The notes under the pieces were generated by a model. The model ran no database searches and had not been told where the DNA came from. It saw only the letters and a list, made by a program, of their open reading frames with translations. Shown here piece by piece: positions 26,560 through 37,860 of a DNA stretch of 64,000 nt. The number at the start of each line of letters is the position of its first letter. Position 1 is the first letter of the stretch. This DNA comes from Amia ocellicauda. Taxonomy: Eukaryota; Chordata; Actinopteri; Amiiformes; Amiidae. The position numbers were made by a program, and so were the translations under genes. The DNA is taken from positions 21,637,970-21,701,969 of the forward strand of contig NC_089851.1 of NCBI RefSeq assembly GCF_036373705.1, given 5' to 3'.

Positions 26560-27974
26560 ACATACAGTGAGGGAAAAAAGTATTTGATCCCCTGCTGATT
26601 TTGTACGTTTGCCCACTGACAAAGAAATGATCAGTGTATAATTTTCAGCCTGTCGGTTTGCATTTGTAGAGGGGTTTGTCCATGAGCCTGGGGTCTCTTT
26701 TCCCTGGAGAACACAGCCCTGCACACACAGTCTCGCATGCTGACAGTGAGCACCACAGTGATCACTCTATGCTGACATGTCGAACCCACCTAGTTCCCTG
26801 GTTCCATCACCGTGCCCTATATAGAGCAATCTCCCTACACAGGACTTTTCTGCAGTCTCCTTCTGGATCAGGGAATGTGAATCACAAGGTGTCACAAACA
26901 AATTCCTTGTGGTAAACCCTTCTTGTCAGCTTGCAGGTTTTGAGGTTTTTCACAGGTTCAGGACAGGCCGAAGCCCGTGTGCGTGCAATGGAACCTGATG
27001 GGGCATTGGAGCAAAACCCTTAAGCACATGTCGAGAAATACAAAGAAGTGCATCATTGAGGAGCGTCCCCTCTACAGACTCAGAGAGCCTCTATGAAGTA
27101 GACCAGGAGGCTGTCGCTTGGCTTAAGGGATTTGCATTTACTAAATAAAGTAATCAGCTTAAAAACTTAAAAAAATGTGAACAATTAAACTAATTATACA
27201 CACCTTACTTAAACAGTTGTATGCACTTGTGATCATGAACATTTCTGTATTTTCAGAACTCTTGCTTCTTTGTTGCATAACTGCAATGTGATAATCAATC
27301 TCCAATAGTTCCTACAAGAGACCAGTCTATTTAAGGCAAGAACTATACACTAGGCACCTAGTCATCCACATCAACACCAAAAGGAAATACAGCCAACCAA
27401 GGTGAAATAATTGATCTTGGACAAAGTAGCAGATTAGAAAGGAAAATAATACATTTGTCTGAGAAATGAGTGTGCTTGTTGTGGTGCTGACACAATAATT
27501 ATAAGCTGAGTGTGAAGCATTAAGCAGTGAAGAGTGAGGCATAGTGATGTACTATTATTACATTCACAGTCTACTGTCTGGGCTGTCTTGCCCTGAATCG
27601 TCTGCTCACTGACGCAGCTTGCTTCCCTGCCATGGGTAGAGAGCGCCAATCTGGTGGACAGCCTTGTAAGTCTCTCATTAAACAGCAGGCATAGATTTGC
27701 TTTGAAAAGGAATCTTGCCCACCTCATTGACTTTACCAGCTACTTAAAATCAAGTTTAACTCTCTCTTTATAAATATATTATTATTAGTGATAATTTGAA
27801 TAATAATAATTTCCACAATGTATTGATAGTTTTGGCTCAGCAATTTTATAGAACTAGGTTAGACTTTCTTAGATTATCCCATAGTGATTGATTTTGTAGT
27901 CAAGGCAACTGTTGCTCTAAGAAATTAACCAACAAGGAATTGGATACTCCTGCATCACAGGCGAAGACCTATGG

Positions 27975-28227
27975 CAAGCCAAATGATCATTTAGAGATAT
28001 CTTCAAATGACTTCCTGAATGTTGGCTGAGATTATCACTTCCTGTTTCCTCATTCAGTTACATAGAAATGAATGAACAGTGAACAGGAAGTGATAATCTT
28101 GGGCTACATACAGATAATTTGCAGATATCTCAAAATGATTTGCAGATATCTATAAATTATTTAGAGATATCTTGAAATATTTGAAGATTTCTTTAAATAA
28201 ATTAAAGAAATCTGTAAATTTGGCTTG
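27975..28227. mobile_element. Palindromic MITE-like element, copy 2
   Basis: Same element as at 26307, carried by tandem unit 2. Confidence 0.65.
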
Positions 28228-29642
28228 ACATACAGTGAGGGAAAAAAGTATTTGATCCCCTGCTGATTTTGTACGTTTGCCCACTGACAAAGAAATGATC
28301 AGTGTATAATTTTCAGCCTGTCGGTTTGCATTTGTAGAGGGGTTTGTCCATGAGCCTGGGGTCTCTTTTCCCTGGAGAACACAGCCCTGCACACACAGTC
28401 TCGCATGCTGACAGTGAGCACCACAGTGATCACTCTATGCTGACATGTCGAACCCACCTAGTTCCCTGGTTCCATCACCGTGCCCTATATAGAGCAATCT
28501 CCCTACACAGGACTTTTCTGCAGTCTCCTTCTGGATCAGGGAATGTGAATCACAAGGTGTCACAAACAAATTCCTTGTGGTAAACCCTTCTTGTCAGCTT
28601 GCAGGTTTTGAGGTTTTTCACAGGTTCAGGACAGGCCGAAGCCCGTGTGCGTGCAATGGAACCTGATGGGGCATTGGAGCAAAACCCTTAAGCACATGTC
28701 GAGAAATACAAAGAAGTGCATCATTGAGGAGCGTCCCCTCTACAGACTCAGAGAGCCTCTATGAAGTAGACCAGGAGGCTGTCGCTTGGCTTAAGGGATT
28801 TGCATTTACTAAATAAAGTAATCAGCTTAAAAACTTAAAAAAATGTGAACAATTAAACTAATTATACACACCTTACTTAAACAGTTGTATGCACTTGTGA
28901 TCATGAACATTTCTGTATTTTCAGAACTCTTGCTTCTTTGTTGCATAACTGCAATGTGATAATCAATCTCCAATAGTTCCTACAAGAGACCAGTCTATTT
29001 AAGGCAAGAACTATACACTAGGCACCTAGTCATCCACATCAACACCAAAAGGAAATACAGCCAACCAAGGTGAAATAATTGATCTTGGACAAAGTAGCAG
29101 ATTAGAAAGGAAAATAATACATTTGTCTGAGAAATGAGTGTGCTTGTTGTGGTGCTGACACAATAATTATAAGCTGAGTGTGAAGCATTAAGCAGTGAAG
29201 AGTGAGGCATAGTGATGTACTATTATTACATTCACAGTCTACTGTCTGGGCTGTCTTGCCCTGAATCGTCTGCTCACTGACGCAGCTTGCTTCCCTGCCA
29301 TGGGTAGAGAGCGCCAATCTGGTGGACAGCCTTGTAAGTCTCTCATTAAACAGCAGGCATAGATTTGCTTTGAAAAGGAATCTTGCCCACCTCATTGACT
29401 TTACCAGCTACTTAAAATCAAGTTTAACTCTCTCTTTATAAATATATTATTATTAGTGATAATTTGAATAATAATAATTTCCACAATGTATTGATAGTTT
29501 TGGCTCAGCAATTTTATAGAACTAGGTTAGACTTTCTTAGATTATCCCATAGTGATTGATTTTGTAGTCAAGGCAACTGTTGCTCTAAGAAATTAACCAA
29601 CAAGGAATTGGATACTCCTGCATCACAGGCGAAGACCTATGG

Positions 29643-29895
29643 CAAGCCAAATGATCATTTAGAGATATCTTCAAATGACTTCCTGAATGTTGGCTGAGAT
29701 TATCACTTCCTGTTTCCTCATTCAGTTACATAGAAATGAATGAACAGTGAACAGGAAGTGATAATCTTGGGCTACATACAGATAATTTGCAGATATCTCA
29801 AAATGATTTGCAGATATCTATAAATTATTTAGAGATATCTTGAAATATTTGAAGATTTCTTTAAATAAATTAAAGAAATCTGTAAATTTGGCTTG
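29643..29895. mobile_element. Palindromic MITE-like element, copy 3
   Basis: Same element as at 26307, carried by tandem unit 3; it directly abuts the source Tc1-like transposon. Confidence 0.65.
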
Positions 29896-30048
29896 ACATA
29901 CAGTGAGGGAAAAAAGTATTTGATCCCCTGCTGATTTTGTACGTTTGCCCACTGACAAAGAAATGATCAGTGTATAATTTTAATGGTAGGTGTATTTTCA
30001 CAGTGAGAGACAGAATAACAGCAAAAAAATCCAGAAAAATGCATTTCA

Positions 30049-30709
30049 AATGCCACTCCAGGACCTTAATGTGCTTCTTCTTGAGCCACTCCTTTGTTGC
30101 CTTGGCTGAGTGTTTTGGGTCATTGTCATGCTGGAATACCCATCCACGACCCATTTTCAATGCCCTGGCTGAGGGAAGGAGGTTCTCACCCAAGATTTGA
30201 TGGTACATGGCCCCGTCCATCGTCCCTTTGATGTGGTGCAGTTGTCCTGTCCCCTTAGCAGAAAAACACCCCCAAAGCATAATGTTTCCACCTCCATGTT
30301 TGACGGTGGGGATGGTGTTCTTGGGGTCATTCCTCCTCCTCCAAACACGGCGAGTTGAGTTGATGCCAAAGAGCTCAATTTTGGTCTCATCTGACCACAA
30401 CACTTTCACCCAGTTCTCCTCTGAATCATTCAGATGTTCATTGTAGTTGTAGTTGTTCCGTGTAGTTCTGGGCTGATTCCTCACCGTTCTCATGATCATT
30501 GAAACTCCACGAGGTGAGATCTTGCATGGAGCCCCAGAGCGAGGGAGACTAACAGTTATTTTGTGTTTCTTCCATTTGCGAATAATCGCACCAACTGTTG
30601 TCACCTTTTCACCAAGCTGCTTGGTGATGGTCTTGTAGCCCATTCCAGCCTTGTGTAGGTCTACAATCTTGTCCCTGACATCCTTGGACAGCTCTTTGGT
30701 CTTGGCCAT
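30049..30709 (-). pseudogene. Tc1-like transposase remnant
   Basis: Starts [20 protein letters not shown] at 30709. The reading frame is open but two deletions remove essential parts. About 50 residues between RTTR and [11 protein letters not shown] are lost, at a GTAGTTGTAGTTGTT patch. Everything after HIKVLEW is replaced by read-through of the terminal repeat, which removes the catalytic glutamate region ([10 protein letters not shown]). Both catalytic aspartates ([14 protein letters not shown]) are still present. Compare the intact sister at 9832. Confidence 0.9.
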
Positions 30710-30751
30710 GGTGGAGAGTTTGGAATCTGATTGATTGATTGCTTCTGTGGA

Positions 30752-30848
30752 CAGGTGTCTTTTATACAGGTAACGAGCTGAGATTAGGAGCACTCCCTTT
30801 AAGAGAGTGCTCCTAATCTCAGCTCGTTACCTGTATAAAAGACACCTG
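30752..30848. repeat. Hairpin leader of the damaged Tc1-like element
   Basis: Same inverted repeat as at 9694-9789, in reverse orientation, between the transposase start and the right terminal repeat. Confidence 0.85.
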
Positions 30849-32354
30849 GGAGCCAGAAATCTTGCTGATTGATAGGGGATCAAATACTTATTTCCCTCAT
30901 TAACATGCAAATTAATTTATAACTTTTTTGAAATGAATTTTTCTGGATTTTTTTGTTGTTATTCTGTCTCTCACTGTTAAAATACACCTACCATTAAAAT
31001 TATAGACTGATCATTTCTTTGTCAGTGGGCAAACGTACCCCCTTACCCCTAGTGATCCTTCAAAAGATGCAGCAGCAATTGTTTTTCCACCTTGTTACTT
31101 GTATAATTAGGTGAAGTAGAAGGATAGTGCCACTTTCTGTTGAGAAGAGGTTCTAAGTAAGGGCAAAATAAATCACAATATAGTTATAGTTAGTGTGTCT
31201 TTAGGATCAGTATCACAATCCATAATAAGGAATTAAAGTGATGAGCAAAACAAAATGTATGTTTTGGTTTATGGAGCCCAAGGTTTGAAATCATATTCTC
31301 CTGCATAATTAAGTATGTGATTTATAACATACTGGGGAGTAGACATTTGCTGGTGATTTAAGCCTTTATTTAGCAAGAACCCTAAGTGCTAGCCATTCAC
31401 TGCCTTGGCAGAATGAGTTTCCATTTATAACTTACTTTTCCTTCAATGTTCTAAAATTGATATGTATTAATAAGATTACACTTACACGTATGGGACATGA
31501 CAATGGACCCATCACTAGGACATATGCAATTGAAGCATGTCTGTTTGTACCACCGACCATTAACCCTTGTTAACAAACAAAACAAAACAACACAGCTACT
31601 ACAACTATGCAAAATATGTGGAAATTATTATTATTGGTAGTATTATAAACCTATGACTTGAAAAATCATTATATAAGTAAATTCAATTGAATGTTATTCA
31701 TGACACTCAGAACAAAGCCGTACCAAATATATGAATACATTTCCTATTAAATGTTGCAATTCATCCTGGACTAGCTGGATACACTTTGAGATATGCCTGG
31801 TTTAATATTACTTTTCAAATAAACTATACATTAAAACATAGCATGGCAGTTCTTAGGTTAGGAGAAAATGTATGTATTATTATTATCATTCTTTATTACC
31901 ATACATAAGTATCATTTTGAAAATGAGTGCAATTTTGATACTGCATTCTTCAATGCTGGTGGCACTGTAGTTAAAGCTGTCTATATATGCTTTAACTAAA
32001 ATTGTTTTACATTTCCATTTATTTTAATAACTTGAAAGTTCCATGAGTTCAAACTGTATTAAGATAATTTTGTGTATAATTATGTTTTAGCTGTAAATAA
32101 ATGTTCCTGTTAACAATAATTATTTCCTTTAATTATAATACAATATAGAAACTGAGTCAGAGACCGAGTCTACCACTAGAGGGTACTGTGTATCAAGTAT
32201 ACATATCCTTTCAGTCTAGTTTCTTTTTTCAGGAATAAGAAAATGTTTTAATGCAATTGTGAGGTGAATAGAGTGAGGTGAGACCTGATAAAATATTAAA
32301 GGTCTGTTAAATTAAAATAATAAAATAATCCACAGCCCAAAATACTATGATTAT

Positions 32355-32420
32355 TGTTTATTACTATTTATTTCTTGGCAGACACCCTTATCCATGGCAA
32401 CTTACAGTTTAAACAAGCAA
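32355..32420 (-). repeat. SINE 3'-end fragment
   Basis: TATTTCTTGGCAGACACCCT followed by TATCCATGGCAACTTACAG is the reverse complement of the GGATAAAAGCGTCTGCCAAAT-like tail common to fish SINEs. It resembles, in reverse, the tail near 58980. Confidence 0.55.
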
Positions 32421-32452
32421 GAATACTATTATAGGAAGGCAAAACTTAAATC

Positions 32453-32454
<2 letters not shown>

Positions 32455-32501
<47 letters not shown>
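32455..32501. repeat. (CA)n microsatellite
   Basis: 47 bp of uninterrupted CA, a short distance right of the SINE fragment. Confidence 0.97.
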
Positions 32502-32502
<1 letters not shown>

Positions 32503-35500
32503 TAGTGTATTTTTCATAAATCAACAAATACAGTATTTGTTACTAAATTAACTTGAGTACAAAAATGAATACCATGCTGCAGTGTCAGGTTTGCAGTTTA
32601 TACTTGTCAGTAAATACTGCACTCTCTGCCAGGCTATTACCGTGACCAGCTCTCAGTCCTGGGAGATTTGGATAGTCTGATGTCAAAGCAGCTGGGCATA
32701 CATAATTTAATGTACATGTTAAATATGTGGAAATTAATGCTTTGGAACACATACGGGTTTCTTATGTCATCAGATAAAACACCATTTCATAGATAGCACA
32801 TGTAAATGGATATGTTCACAAGTTTTTCATTGGCATACAAGACATGCAGCACAACGTGAAAGATGAAAATTACTATTGAATGTAGTTGTCTTTTGAATTA
32901 TACATGAAGAACTTATGTTTCTGCCTGTAACAATGGTGATCAGATCAGCCAATGTGCAAACCTTGCAAAGTTGTCCTGGGGAATGCTGAATGAGCTTTTT
33001 AACTTTTTAACATCTTTGAGAGCTTTATTACATTCACTCCTTAAGCTATTAAGGAAACTCCATTGTGTGTAATGCAGCTGCTGTACTATACAAAAGGATA
33101 GACTCTTGTTTTCCAAGCTTGTTAAAAATTAAGGATTTTGTTTGGTACTCCTCCTTTCCTTAAACTGATTTCTGGCATGTGCTGAAGGGCTGCTGAAGGG
33201 CTCTCCCGTGGGAAAACACAAACTAGAAGGTTTTACAGAAAAGAACATAATAGTATTTTTATATATTTATTACTGATGTATTATTTATGTATTTTTATTT
33301 TCAATTTTTTCATACTCAATCTCATCATAACATATAGCCTCACAATAATTTCTTACTAGTCTAGATAACTATAAAAGATAAATACAAATACAAGATTTGA
33401 TAAAAACAAAAACAACAACTAAAATTCCCAGTGGGAAGTTATTTTTTGACTTGTGCTCTTTGTGGGAGAGCATTCACATGACCTAGCTTTACTAATGATT
33501 TACTACTATGTGCTTTAATCTACATCTCAAGAGAAGTTTAAAGTTAAAATTTAAAAAACGTATTTGAATAAATGGTCTTTTTCTTGTCAAATATTATTTT
33601 ATCAACATGGAATACCAACCTTTGTTTATAATACTAATCTACAAATGATTTACTTATAATAGCTCATTTCATATAAGCTAGAATTCCAAAGAGTGGATAT
33701 TTCTGGCAAGGCTTTGCTCATCAATCTTTTCTGTTTTTTAGGTGAACAAAATTCTATTTTGATTAAATTGGTTTTAGATGATCCTTCTTCTATCCTACAG
33801 GATTGTTACAAAATACCTACAACTCAGCAACACAAAGAAAATAAACATATTGAGCTGTTAATGTGGCCTAAATAAACAGCACTGGCATGAGATTGTGGAA
33901 CAGGAAAAGAAAGACTGTGATACTATAACTGAGACATGTATTTATCGTTACTCCAGACGAAAGCTCTGGAAGAAATTAAACTTAAACACCACTGGAATAG
34001 ATTCAATTCATAGGTAGGCTGACATTTTAATTACTGTACATCTTGACCCTAGTGTGTCAACATGCTATAACTGCATATTCATTTCCCACAAAATGTTTCT
34101 ATCTGAGTTTCAATTACTCTCCCAGGGAATAGAGCAAGGAGGAATGTCTAAGCTTTTGAATGTATTTATAACAAAAGGTACTTATGTTAGGTTTTGTTTG
34201 TGTCAGGAAGTAATTGAGATGAGTATTTAATTATTTATTTGTTAAAAGATATTATATTATAGCAAATAAACTGAATGTATTTTAAGAATAAGTTGAATTA
34301 GTGTACCTATTTTGGTATGGAATTAATTGCTATAATAAGATTTTGAAAATGTAATTGTCTGAGACAGAAAATTGCTTGTGTTCTGCAATGATATGGAGTT
34401 GCCCTCCACACACAGATTTGTATTTCCTTACCAAGTCGTGACTGCAAGTTGGTGTGTAGGTTGGGAAACAGGGATACTGCTGCATGTTGAGCAAAACATG
34501 CCAACATATACAGAATTAAAAAATGTGGAAGAATAAACCCTTTTGTTCTTAGCTTAGCATGGTGTTTTAGATAATTTTAATGAATTCTGGTACCTAAGCA
34601 TTGTTTTGTATAACAAATCAGGCTGATTATATGAAAGAGACAGCATATATATAAGTGTTTCGCTTTTGATGAGTGAGAAAAGTACAAATTCTTGGCTGAC
34701 AAGAAACAGTTGGGGCAATCTTTGGCAACACTGCTATCACAATTATGCCTTTTTACTTTTTTTTGTAACTTGCCTTCTGTGTTTGATATCTTCAATTTTA
34801 ATGGATTGGCTTCCTGTAGTCTGGATTTTTTTTTATTCACATTGATAATGTTTTTTTTTTTATAAGTAGTATTAACTGAAGGTAATTATAGGGGTTATAA
34901 TTATTATTTTTCTTTTCAGATTAAATGGTGTTACTGGACTATCATACAGCAGTCATGCACAGGATAATAGCACTTCCACTTGCTGATGAAATATATGACT
35001 GATTACATCACTAAGAACAGAGCTCAGTAACAGAGAGTAATCTTTTTTTGAATCAGTATTCAACAAAGTCTGAAAAAGTAATATTGAAAAATAAGTAGGC
35101 CAACAGTTATCAACAGTTTTATCTAAACAAGTAAATTAAAAATCACATTTTCTAATATTAGTAAAAAATGTATAGCTTAATTAATTGTAAGTTAAGTGTA
35201 GTTCAGCACAAACTGTCTCGGGGCACGGGGGATGTTGGGAGCAGCCTTTTGTATTTTGGCTGGACATTGCAGACAGTAGAGGGGACAGTGGACCCTGTAA
35301 ATAGTTGTGCTGAGTGTAAATAGGGGTGGACTGGTTGTCTTGTGTTCCCAATCCCCTCTGTGTGCACCTTTGTTTGCCACCCTGGCTTAGCTGACAAGTG
35401 TCTGACATGGCGTCTCTACCTTCCCCTCTGTCTGTGTTTCAGTTTCAGCCTGTTAAAATGTGTAACGATAACGCAGTTATTCCATTGGTCTCTGCTTTGA

Positions 35501-35623
35501 ACTCAGCTGGCAATTACAGAAATGTTACAATATTATTTACAAAATGACTCAATGAAAAACATTGTTTCAAATGAAGGGTGTGAATATGCTTGACTACAAT
35601 GTAACTGTACATTTAGATGAACA

Positions 35624-35626
<3 letters not shown>

Positions 35627-35662
<36 letters not shown>
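35627..35662. repeat. (CA)n microsatellite
   Basis: 36 bp of uninterrupted AC. Confidence 0.97.
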
Positions 35663-35665
<3 letters not shown>

Positions 35666-36901
35666 TTCAAATATAGATAGACAACATCTCTGCAATTCAT
35701 TGCATTTGATACAAAATATTCAATCAAACTTATATGACAATATTGCTCCAATACTTCAATTAGGGATTCTTGGTTATAAACCTGAAGTTGAACCTTAAGA
35801 AGTCTGCATATAAGTAGGGACTGTCGAAACGGTATTTTTACAGAGAAGTAACCCACACTTAGGCAGTCTGAATTCTATTGATCTGGAACCTCTTCTAAGA
35901 AAACAAATTCCCCCAGACATTTTTGATGACTGCATTATTTACGGAGTACCATAAGACTTTGCTTATGGCTTCAGATAAGCTGTGCTCAAGGGAGGCAATA
36001 AAAATAGCAAATGATGCCGAAATGCATTGCAAATGAGATGCAGCATTTATTCTTTCATGATTTTTTTAGTTCAGTGAATAAAAACATGCAATGTGACTTT
36101 TTCCATTTTAATGAGCAGTATTAATATAGATGACTCAGAAAGTTTATTTGCTATATCATATAACCAACTGTATATCTTTAAAAAAAGGTACTTTCTTTCC
36201 TTACTAAAAACAAACTATATACAAATAAAAAGATGAATAATCAAATAATAATCTGTCCAGCATCCCTTGATATTCCAATACTACTTCTTCTTTAAATATT
36301 ATCCAATTATTAAAATTATTAAATGCAATGTGTGTTTATTAGGTAATGTAATCTTGATTATATAAATACAATATATTTTAAGCTCGGTTGTAAATCCATT
36401 TGTATTTATTGAAAAGGTCCATATGTATTCTTAAAACTATTTGAATGCTCCCTGTTTTCTCACTTTCAGCATAGATATTGAAAACTGTATGAGTGATGGC
36501 ACATCCAAACCTTTACGATTGAGAATAAATACAAAACGTATTTATTTTCTATGCAACTAAATGCTGATGTTGAGGGGGGTGTTTTTTATTAAAATGTATG
36601 AACCACAATGAAGGTTCATGCTGTGTGCACATACTCTAATTAACATTTCCACTCACTTTGACCTAGTTTTATTGTTTTATTTTTTCTTATGCCTAAGGAC
36701 TAAAGTTAGAAGTTAATTAAGAGACTTTCATTCATCAGATTTTGTCATTCTTCATATCATAATTTATGGTTAGTGTGGATAATTATAACTGCTGGCACTG
36801 CTCAGTTATAATAGAAATTAGAGTTTACGGTCAGGTGGAACTGATGAAGCATGGCTTGTATTTGAATGGAGTCTTAAAAACAGGAACAACTTTTTCTTAA
36901 A

Positions 36902-36905
<4 letters not shown>

Positions 36906-36954
<49 letters not shown>
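36906..36954. repeat. (TA)n microsatellite at a transposon edge
   Basis: TA run that directly abuts the left end of the Tc1-like element at 36955; the run resumes briefly after its right end (37861). Confidence 0.95.
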
Positions 36955-36957
<3 letters not shown>

Positions 36958-37860
36958 CAATCACCCATAACATTATGACCACCTGCCTAATATTGTGTAG
37001 GTCCCCCTTTTGCCACCAAAACATCCCTGACCCGTCGAGGCATGGACTCCACTAGACCTCTGAAGGTGTGCTGTGGTATCTGGCACCAAGACGTTAGCAG
37101 CAGATCCTTTAAGTCCTGTAAGTTGCGAGGTGGGGCCTCCATGGATCGGATTTGTTTGTACAGCACATCCCACAGATGCTCGATTGGCTTGAGATCTGGG
37201 GAATTAAAGATAATTTAATTCAAGTCAACACCTTGAACTCGTGATTCATCAGACCAGGCCACCTTCTTCCATTGTTCCGTGGTCCAGTTCTGATGCTCAC
37301 GTGCCCATTGTAGGCGCTTTCAGCAGTGGACAGGGGTCAGCATGGGCACCCTGACTGGTCTATGGCTACGCAGCCCCATACGCAACAAACTGCGATGCAC
37401 TGTGTGTTCTGACACCTTTCTATCAGAACCAGCATTCACTTTTTCAGCAATTTGAGCTACAGTAGCTCGTCTGTTGGATCGGACCACACGGGCCAGCCTT
37501 CGCTCCCCACGTGCATCAATGAGCCTTGTCCGCCCATGACCCTGTCGCCGGTTCACCGCTTTTCCTTCTTTGGACCACTTTTGATAGGTACTGACCACTG
37601 CAGACCGGGAACACCCCACAAGAGCTGCAGTTTTGGAGATGCTCTGACCCAGTCGTCTAGCCATCACAATTTGGCCCTTGTCAAAGTTGCTCAGATCCTT
37701 ACGATTGCCCATTTTTCCTGCTTCTAACACATCAACTTTGAGGACAAAATGTTCACTTGCTGCCTAATATATCCCACCCACTGACAGGTGCCATGATAAC
37801 AAGATTATCAATGTTATTCACTTCACCTGTCAGTGGTCATAATGTTATGGCTGATCGGTG
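36955..37860 (-). mobile_element. Internally deleted Tc1-like transposon
   Basis: 906 bp with well-preserved ends: CACCAATCACCCATAACATT at the left pairs with AATGTTATGGCTGATCGGTG at the right, flanked by TA on both sides. The transposase, on the minus strand, has lost its middle. It belongs to the same broad group as the intact element at 40794, because the C-terminal parts are alike (PIEHLWDV, LVESMPRRV, KGGPTQY). Confidence 0.9.
36966..37730 (-). pseudogene. Tc1-like transposase remnant (DD36E-like group)
   Basis: The N-terminal DNA-binding part is intact ([20 protein letters not shown] to [14 protein letters not shown]). A TGA then replaces what should be an arginine CGA codon, a CpG-decay type change. 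Beyond it the frame continues through REHQNWTTEQWKKVAWSDES, which holds the first catalytic aspartate. Next comes a large deletion of about 100 residues that removes the second aspartate. The remnant finishes with the third-acid region (PDLKPIEHLWDVLYK) and the C-terminus LVESMPRR...KGGPTQY with a stop. Not functional. Confidence 0.87.

Larger units (their letters stand above)
24975..29978. repeat. Tandem triplication of a 1,668-bp unit
   Basis: Three head-to-tail copies (24975-26642, 26643-28310, 28311-29978). Wherever I compared them, including six translated segments, they are identical. Each copy holds unique-looking DNA, a 253-bp palindromic MITE-like element, and at its right end the first 78 bp of a Tc1-like terminal repeat. 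Only the third copy continues into the rest of that transposon, so copies 1 and 2 end at a rearrangement breakpoint. The junction shows about 3 bp (TTT) of microhomology between the left flank (CACTTTCAG) and the transposon (ATAATTTTAATGG). No protein-like open frame is present in the unit. Confidence 0.95.
29901..31038 (-). mobile_element. Damaged Tc1-like transposon (DD34E family), minus strand
   Basis: Same family as the element at 9468, in opposite orientation. Left end intact (CAGTGAGGG after TA, 29899-29900). The right terminal repeat stops at about 31038 (GCAAACGTAC, then unrelated CCCCTTACCCC), so the last roughly 40 bp of that end are gone. Part of the inner left repeat and the 3' third of the transposase are deleted. 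It cannot move by itself and lacks one end for mobilisation. Confidence 0.9.
31039..36954. other. Intergenic DNA, LY96 to JPH1, part 1
   Basis: AT-rich. It holds a SINE tail (32355-32420), CA microsatellites (32455-32501 and 35627-35662) and a GC-richer patch at 35200-35460 that I cannot assign. No exons recognised. Confidence 0.6.

Noticed and set aside
25008-29395. Repeated 71-97 codon frames in the tandem units
   Set aside because: They recur only because the DNA is triplicated; each is short, on conflicting strands and not protein-like.
24975-29978. Satellite array or centromeric repeat
   Set aside because: Only three copies, a long complex unit and a clear breakpoint in a transposon point to a local duplication.
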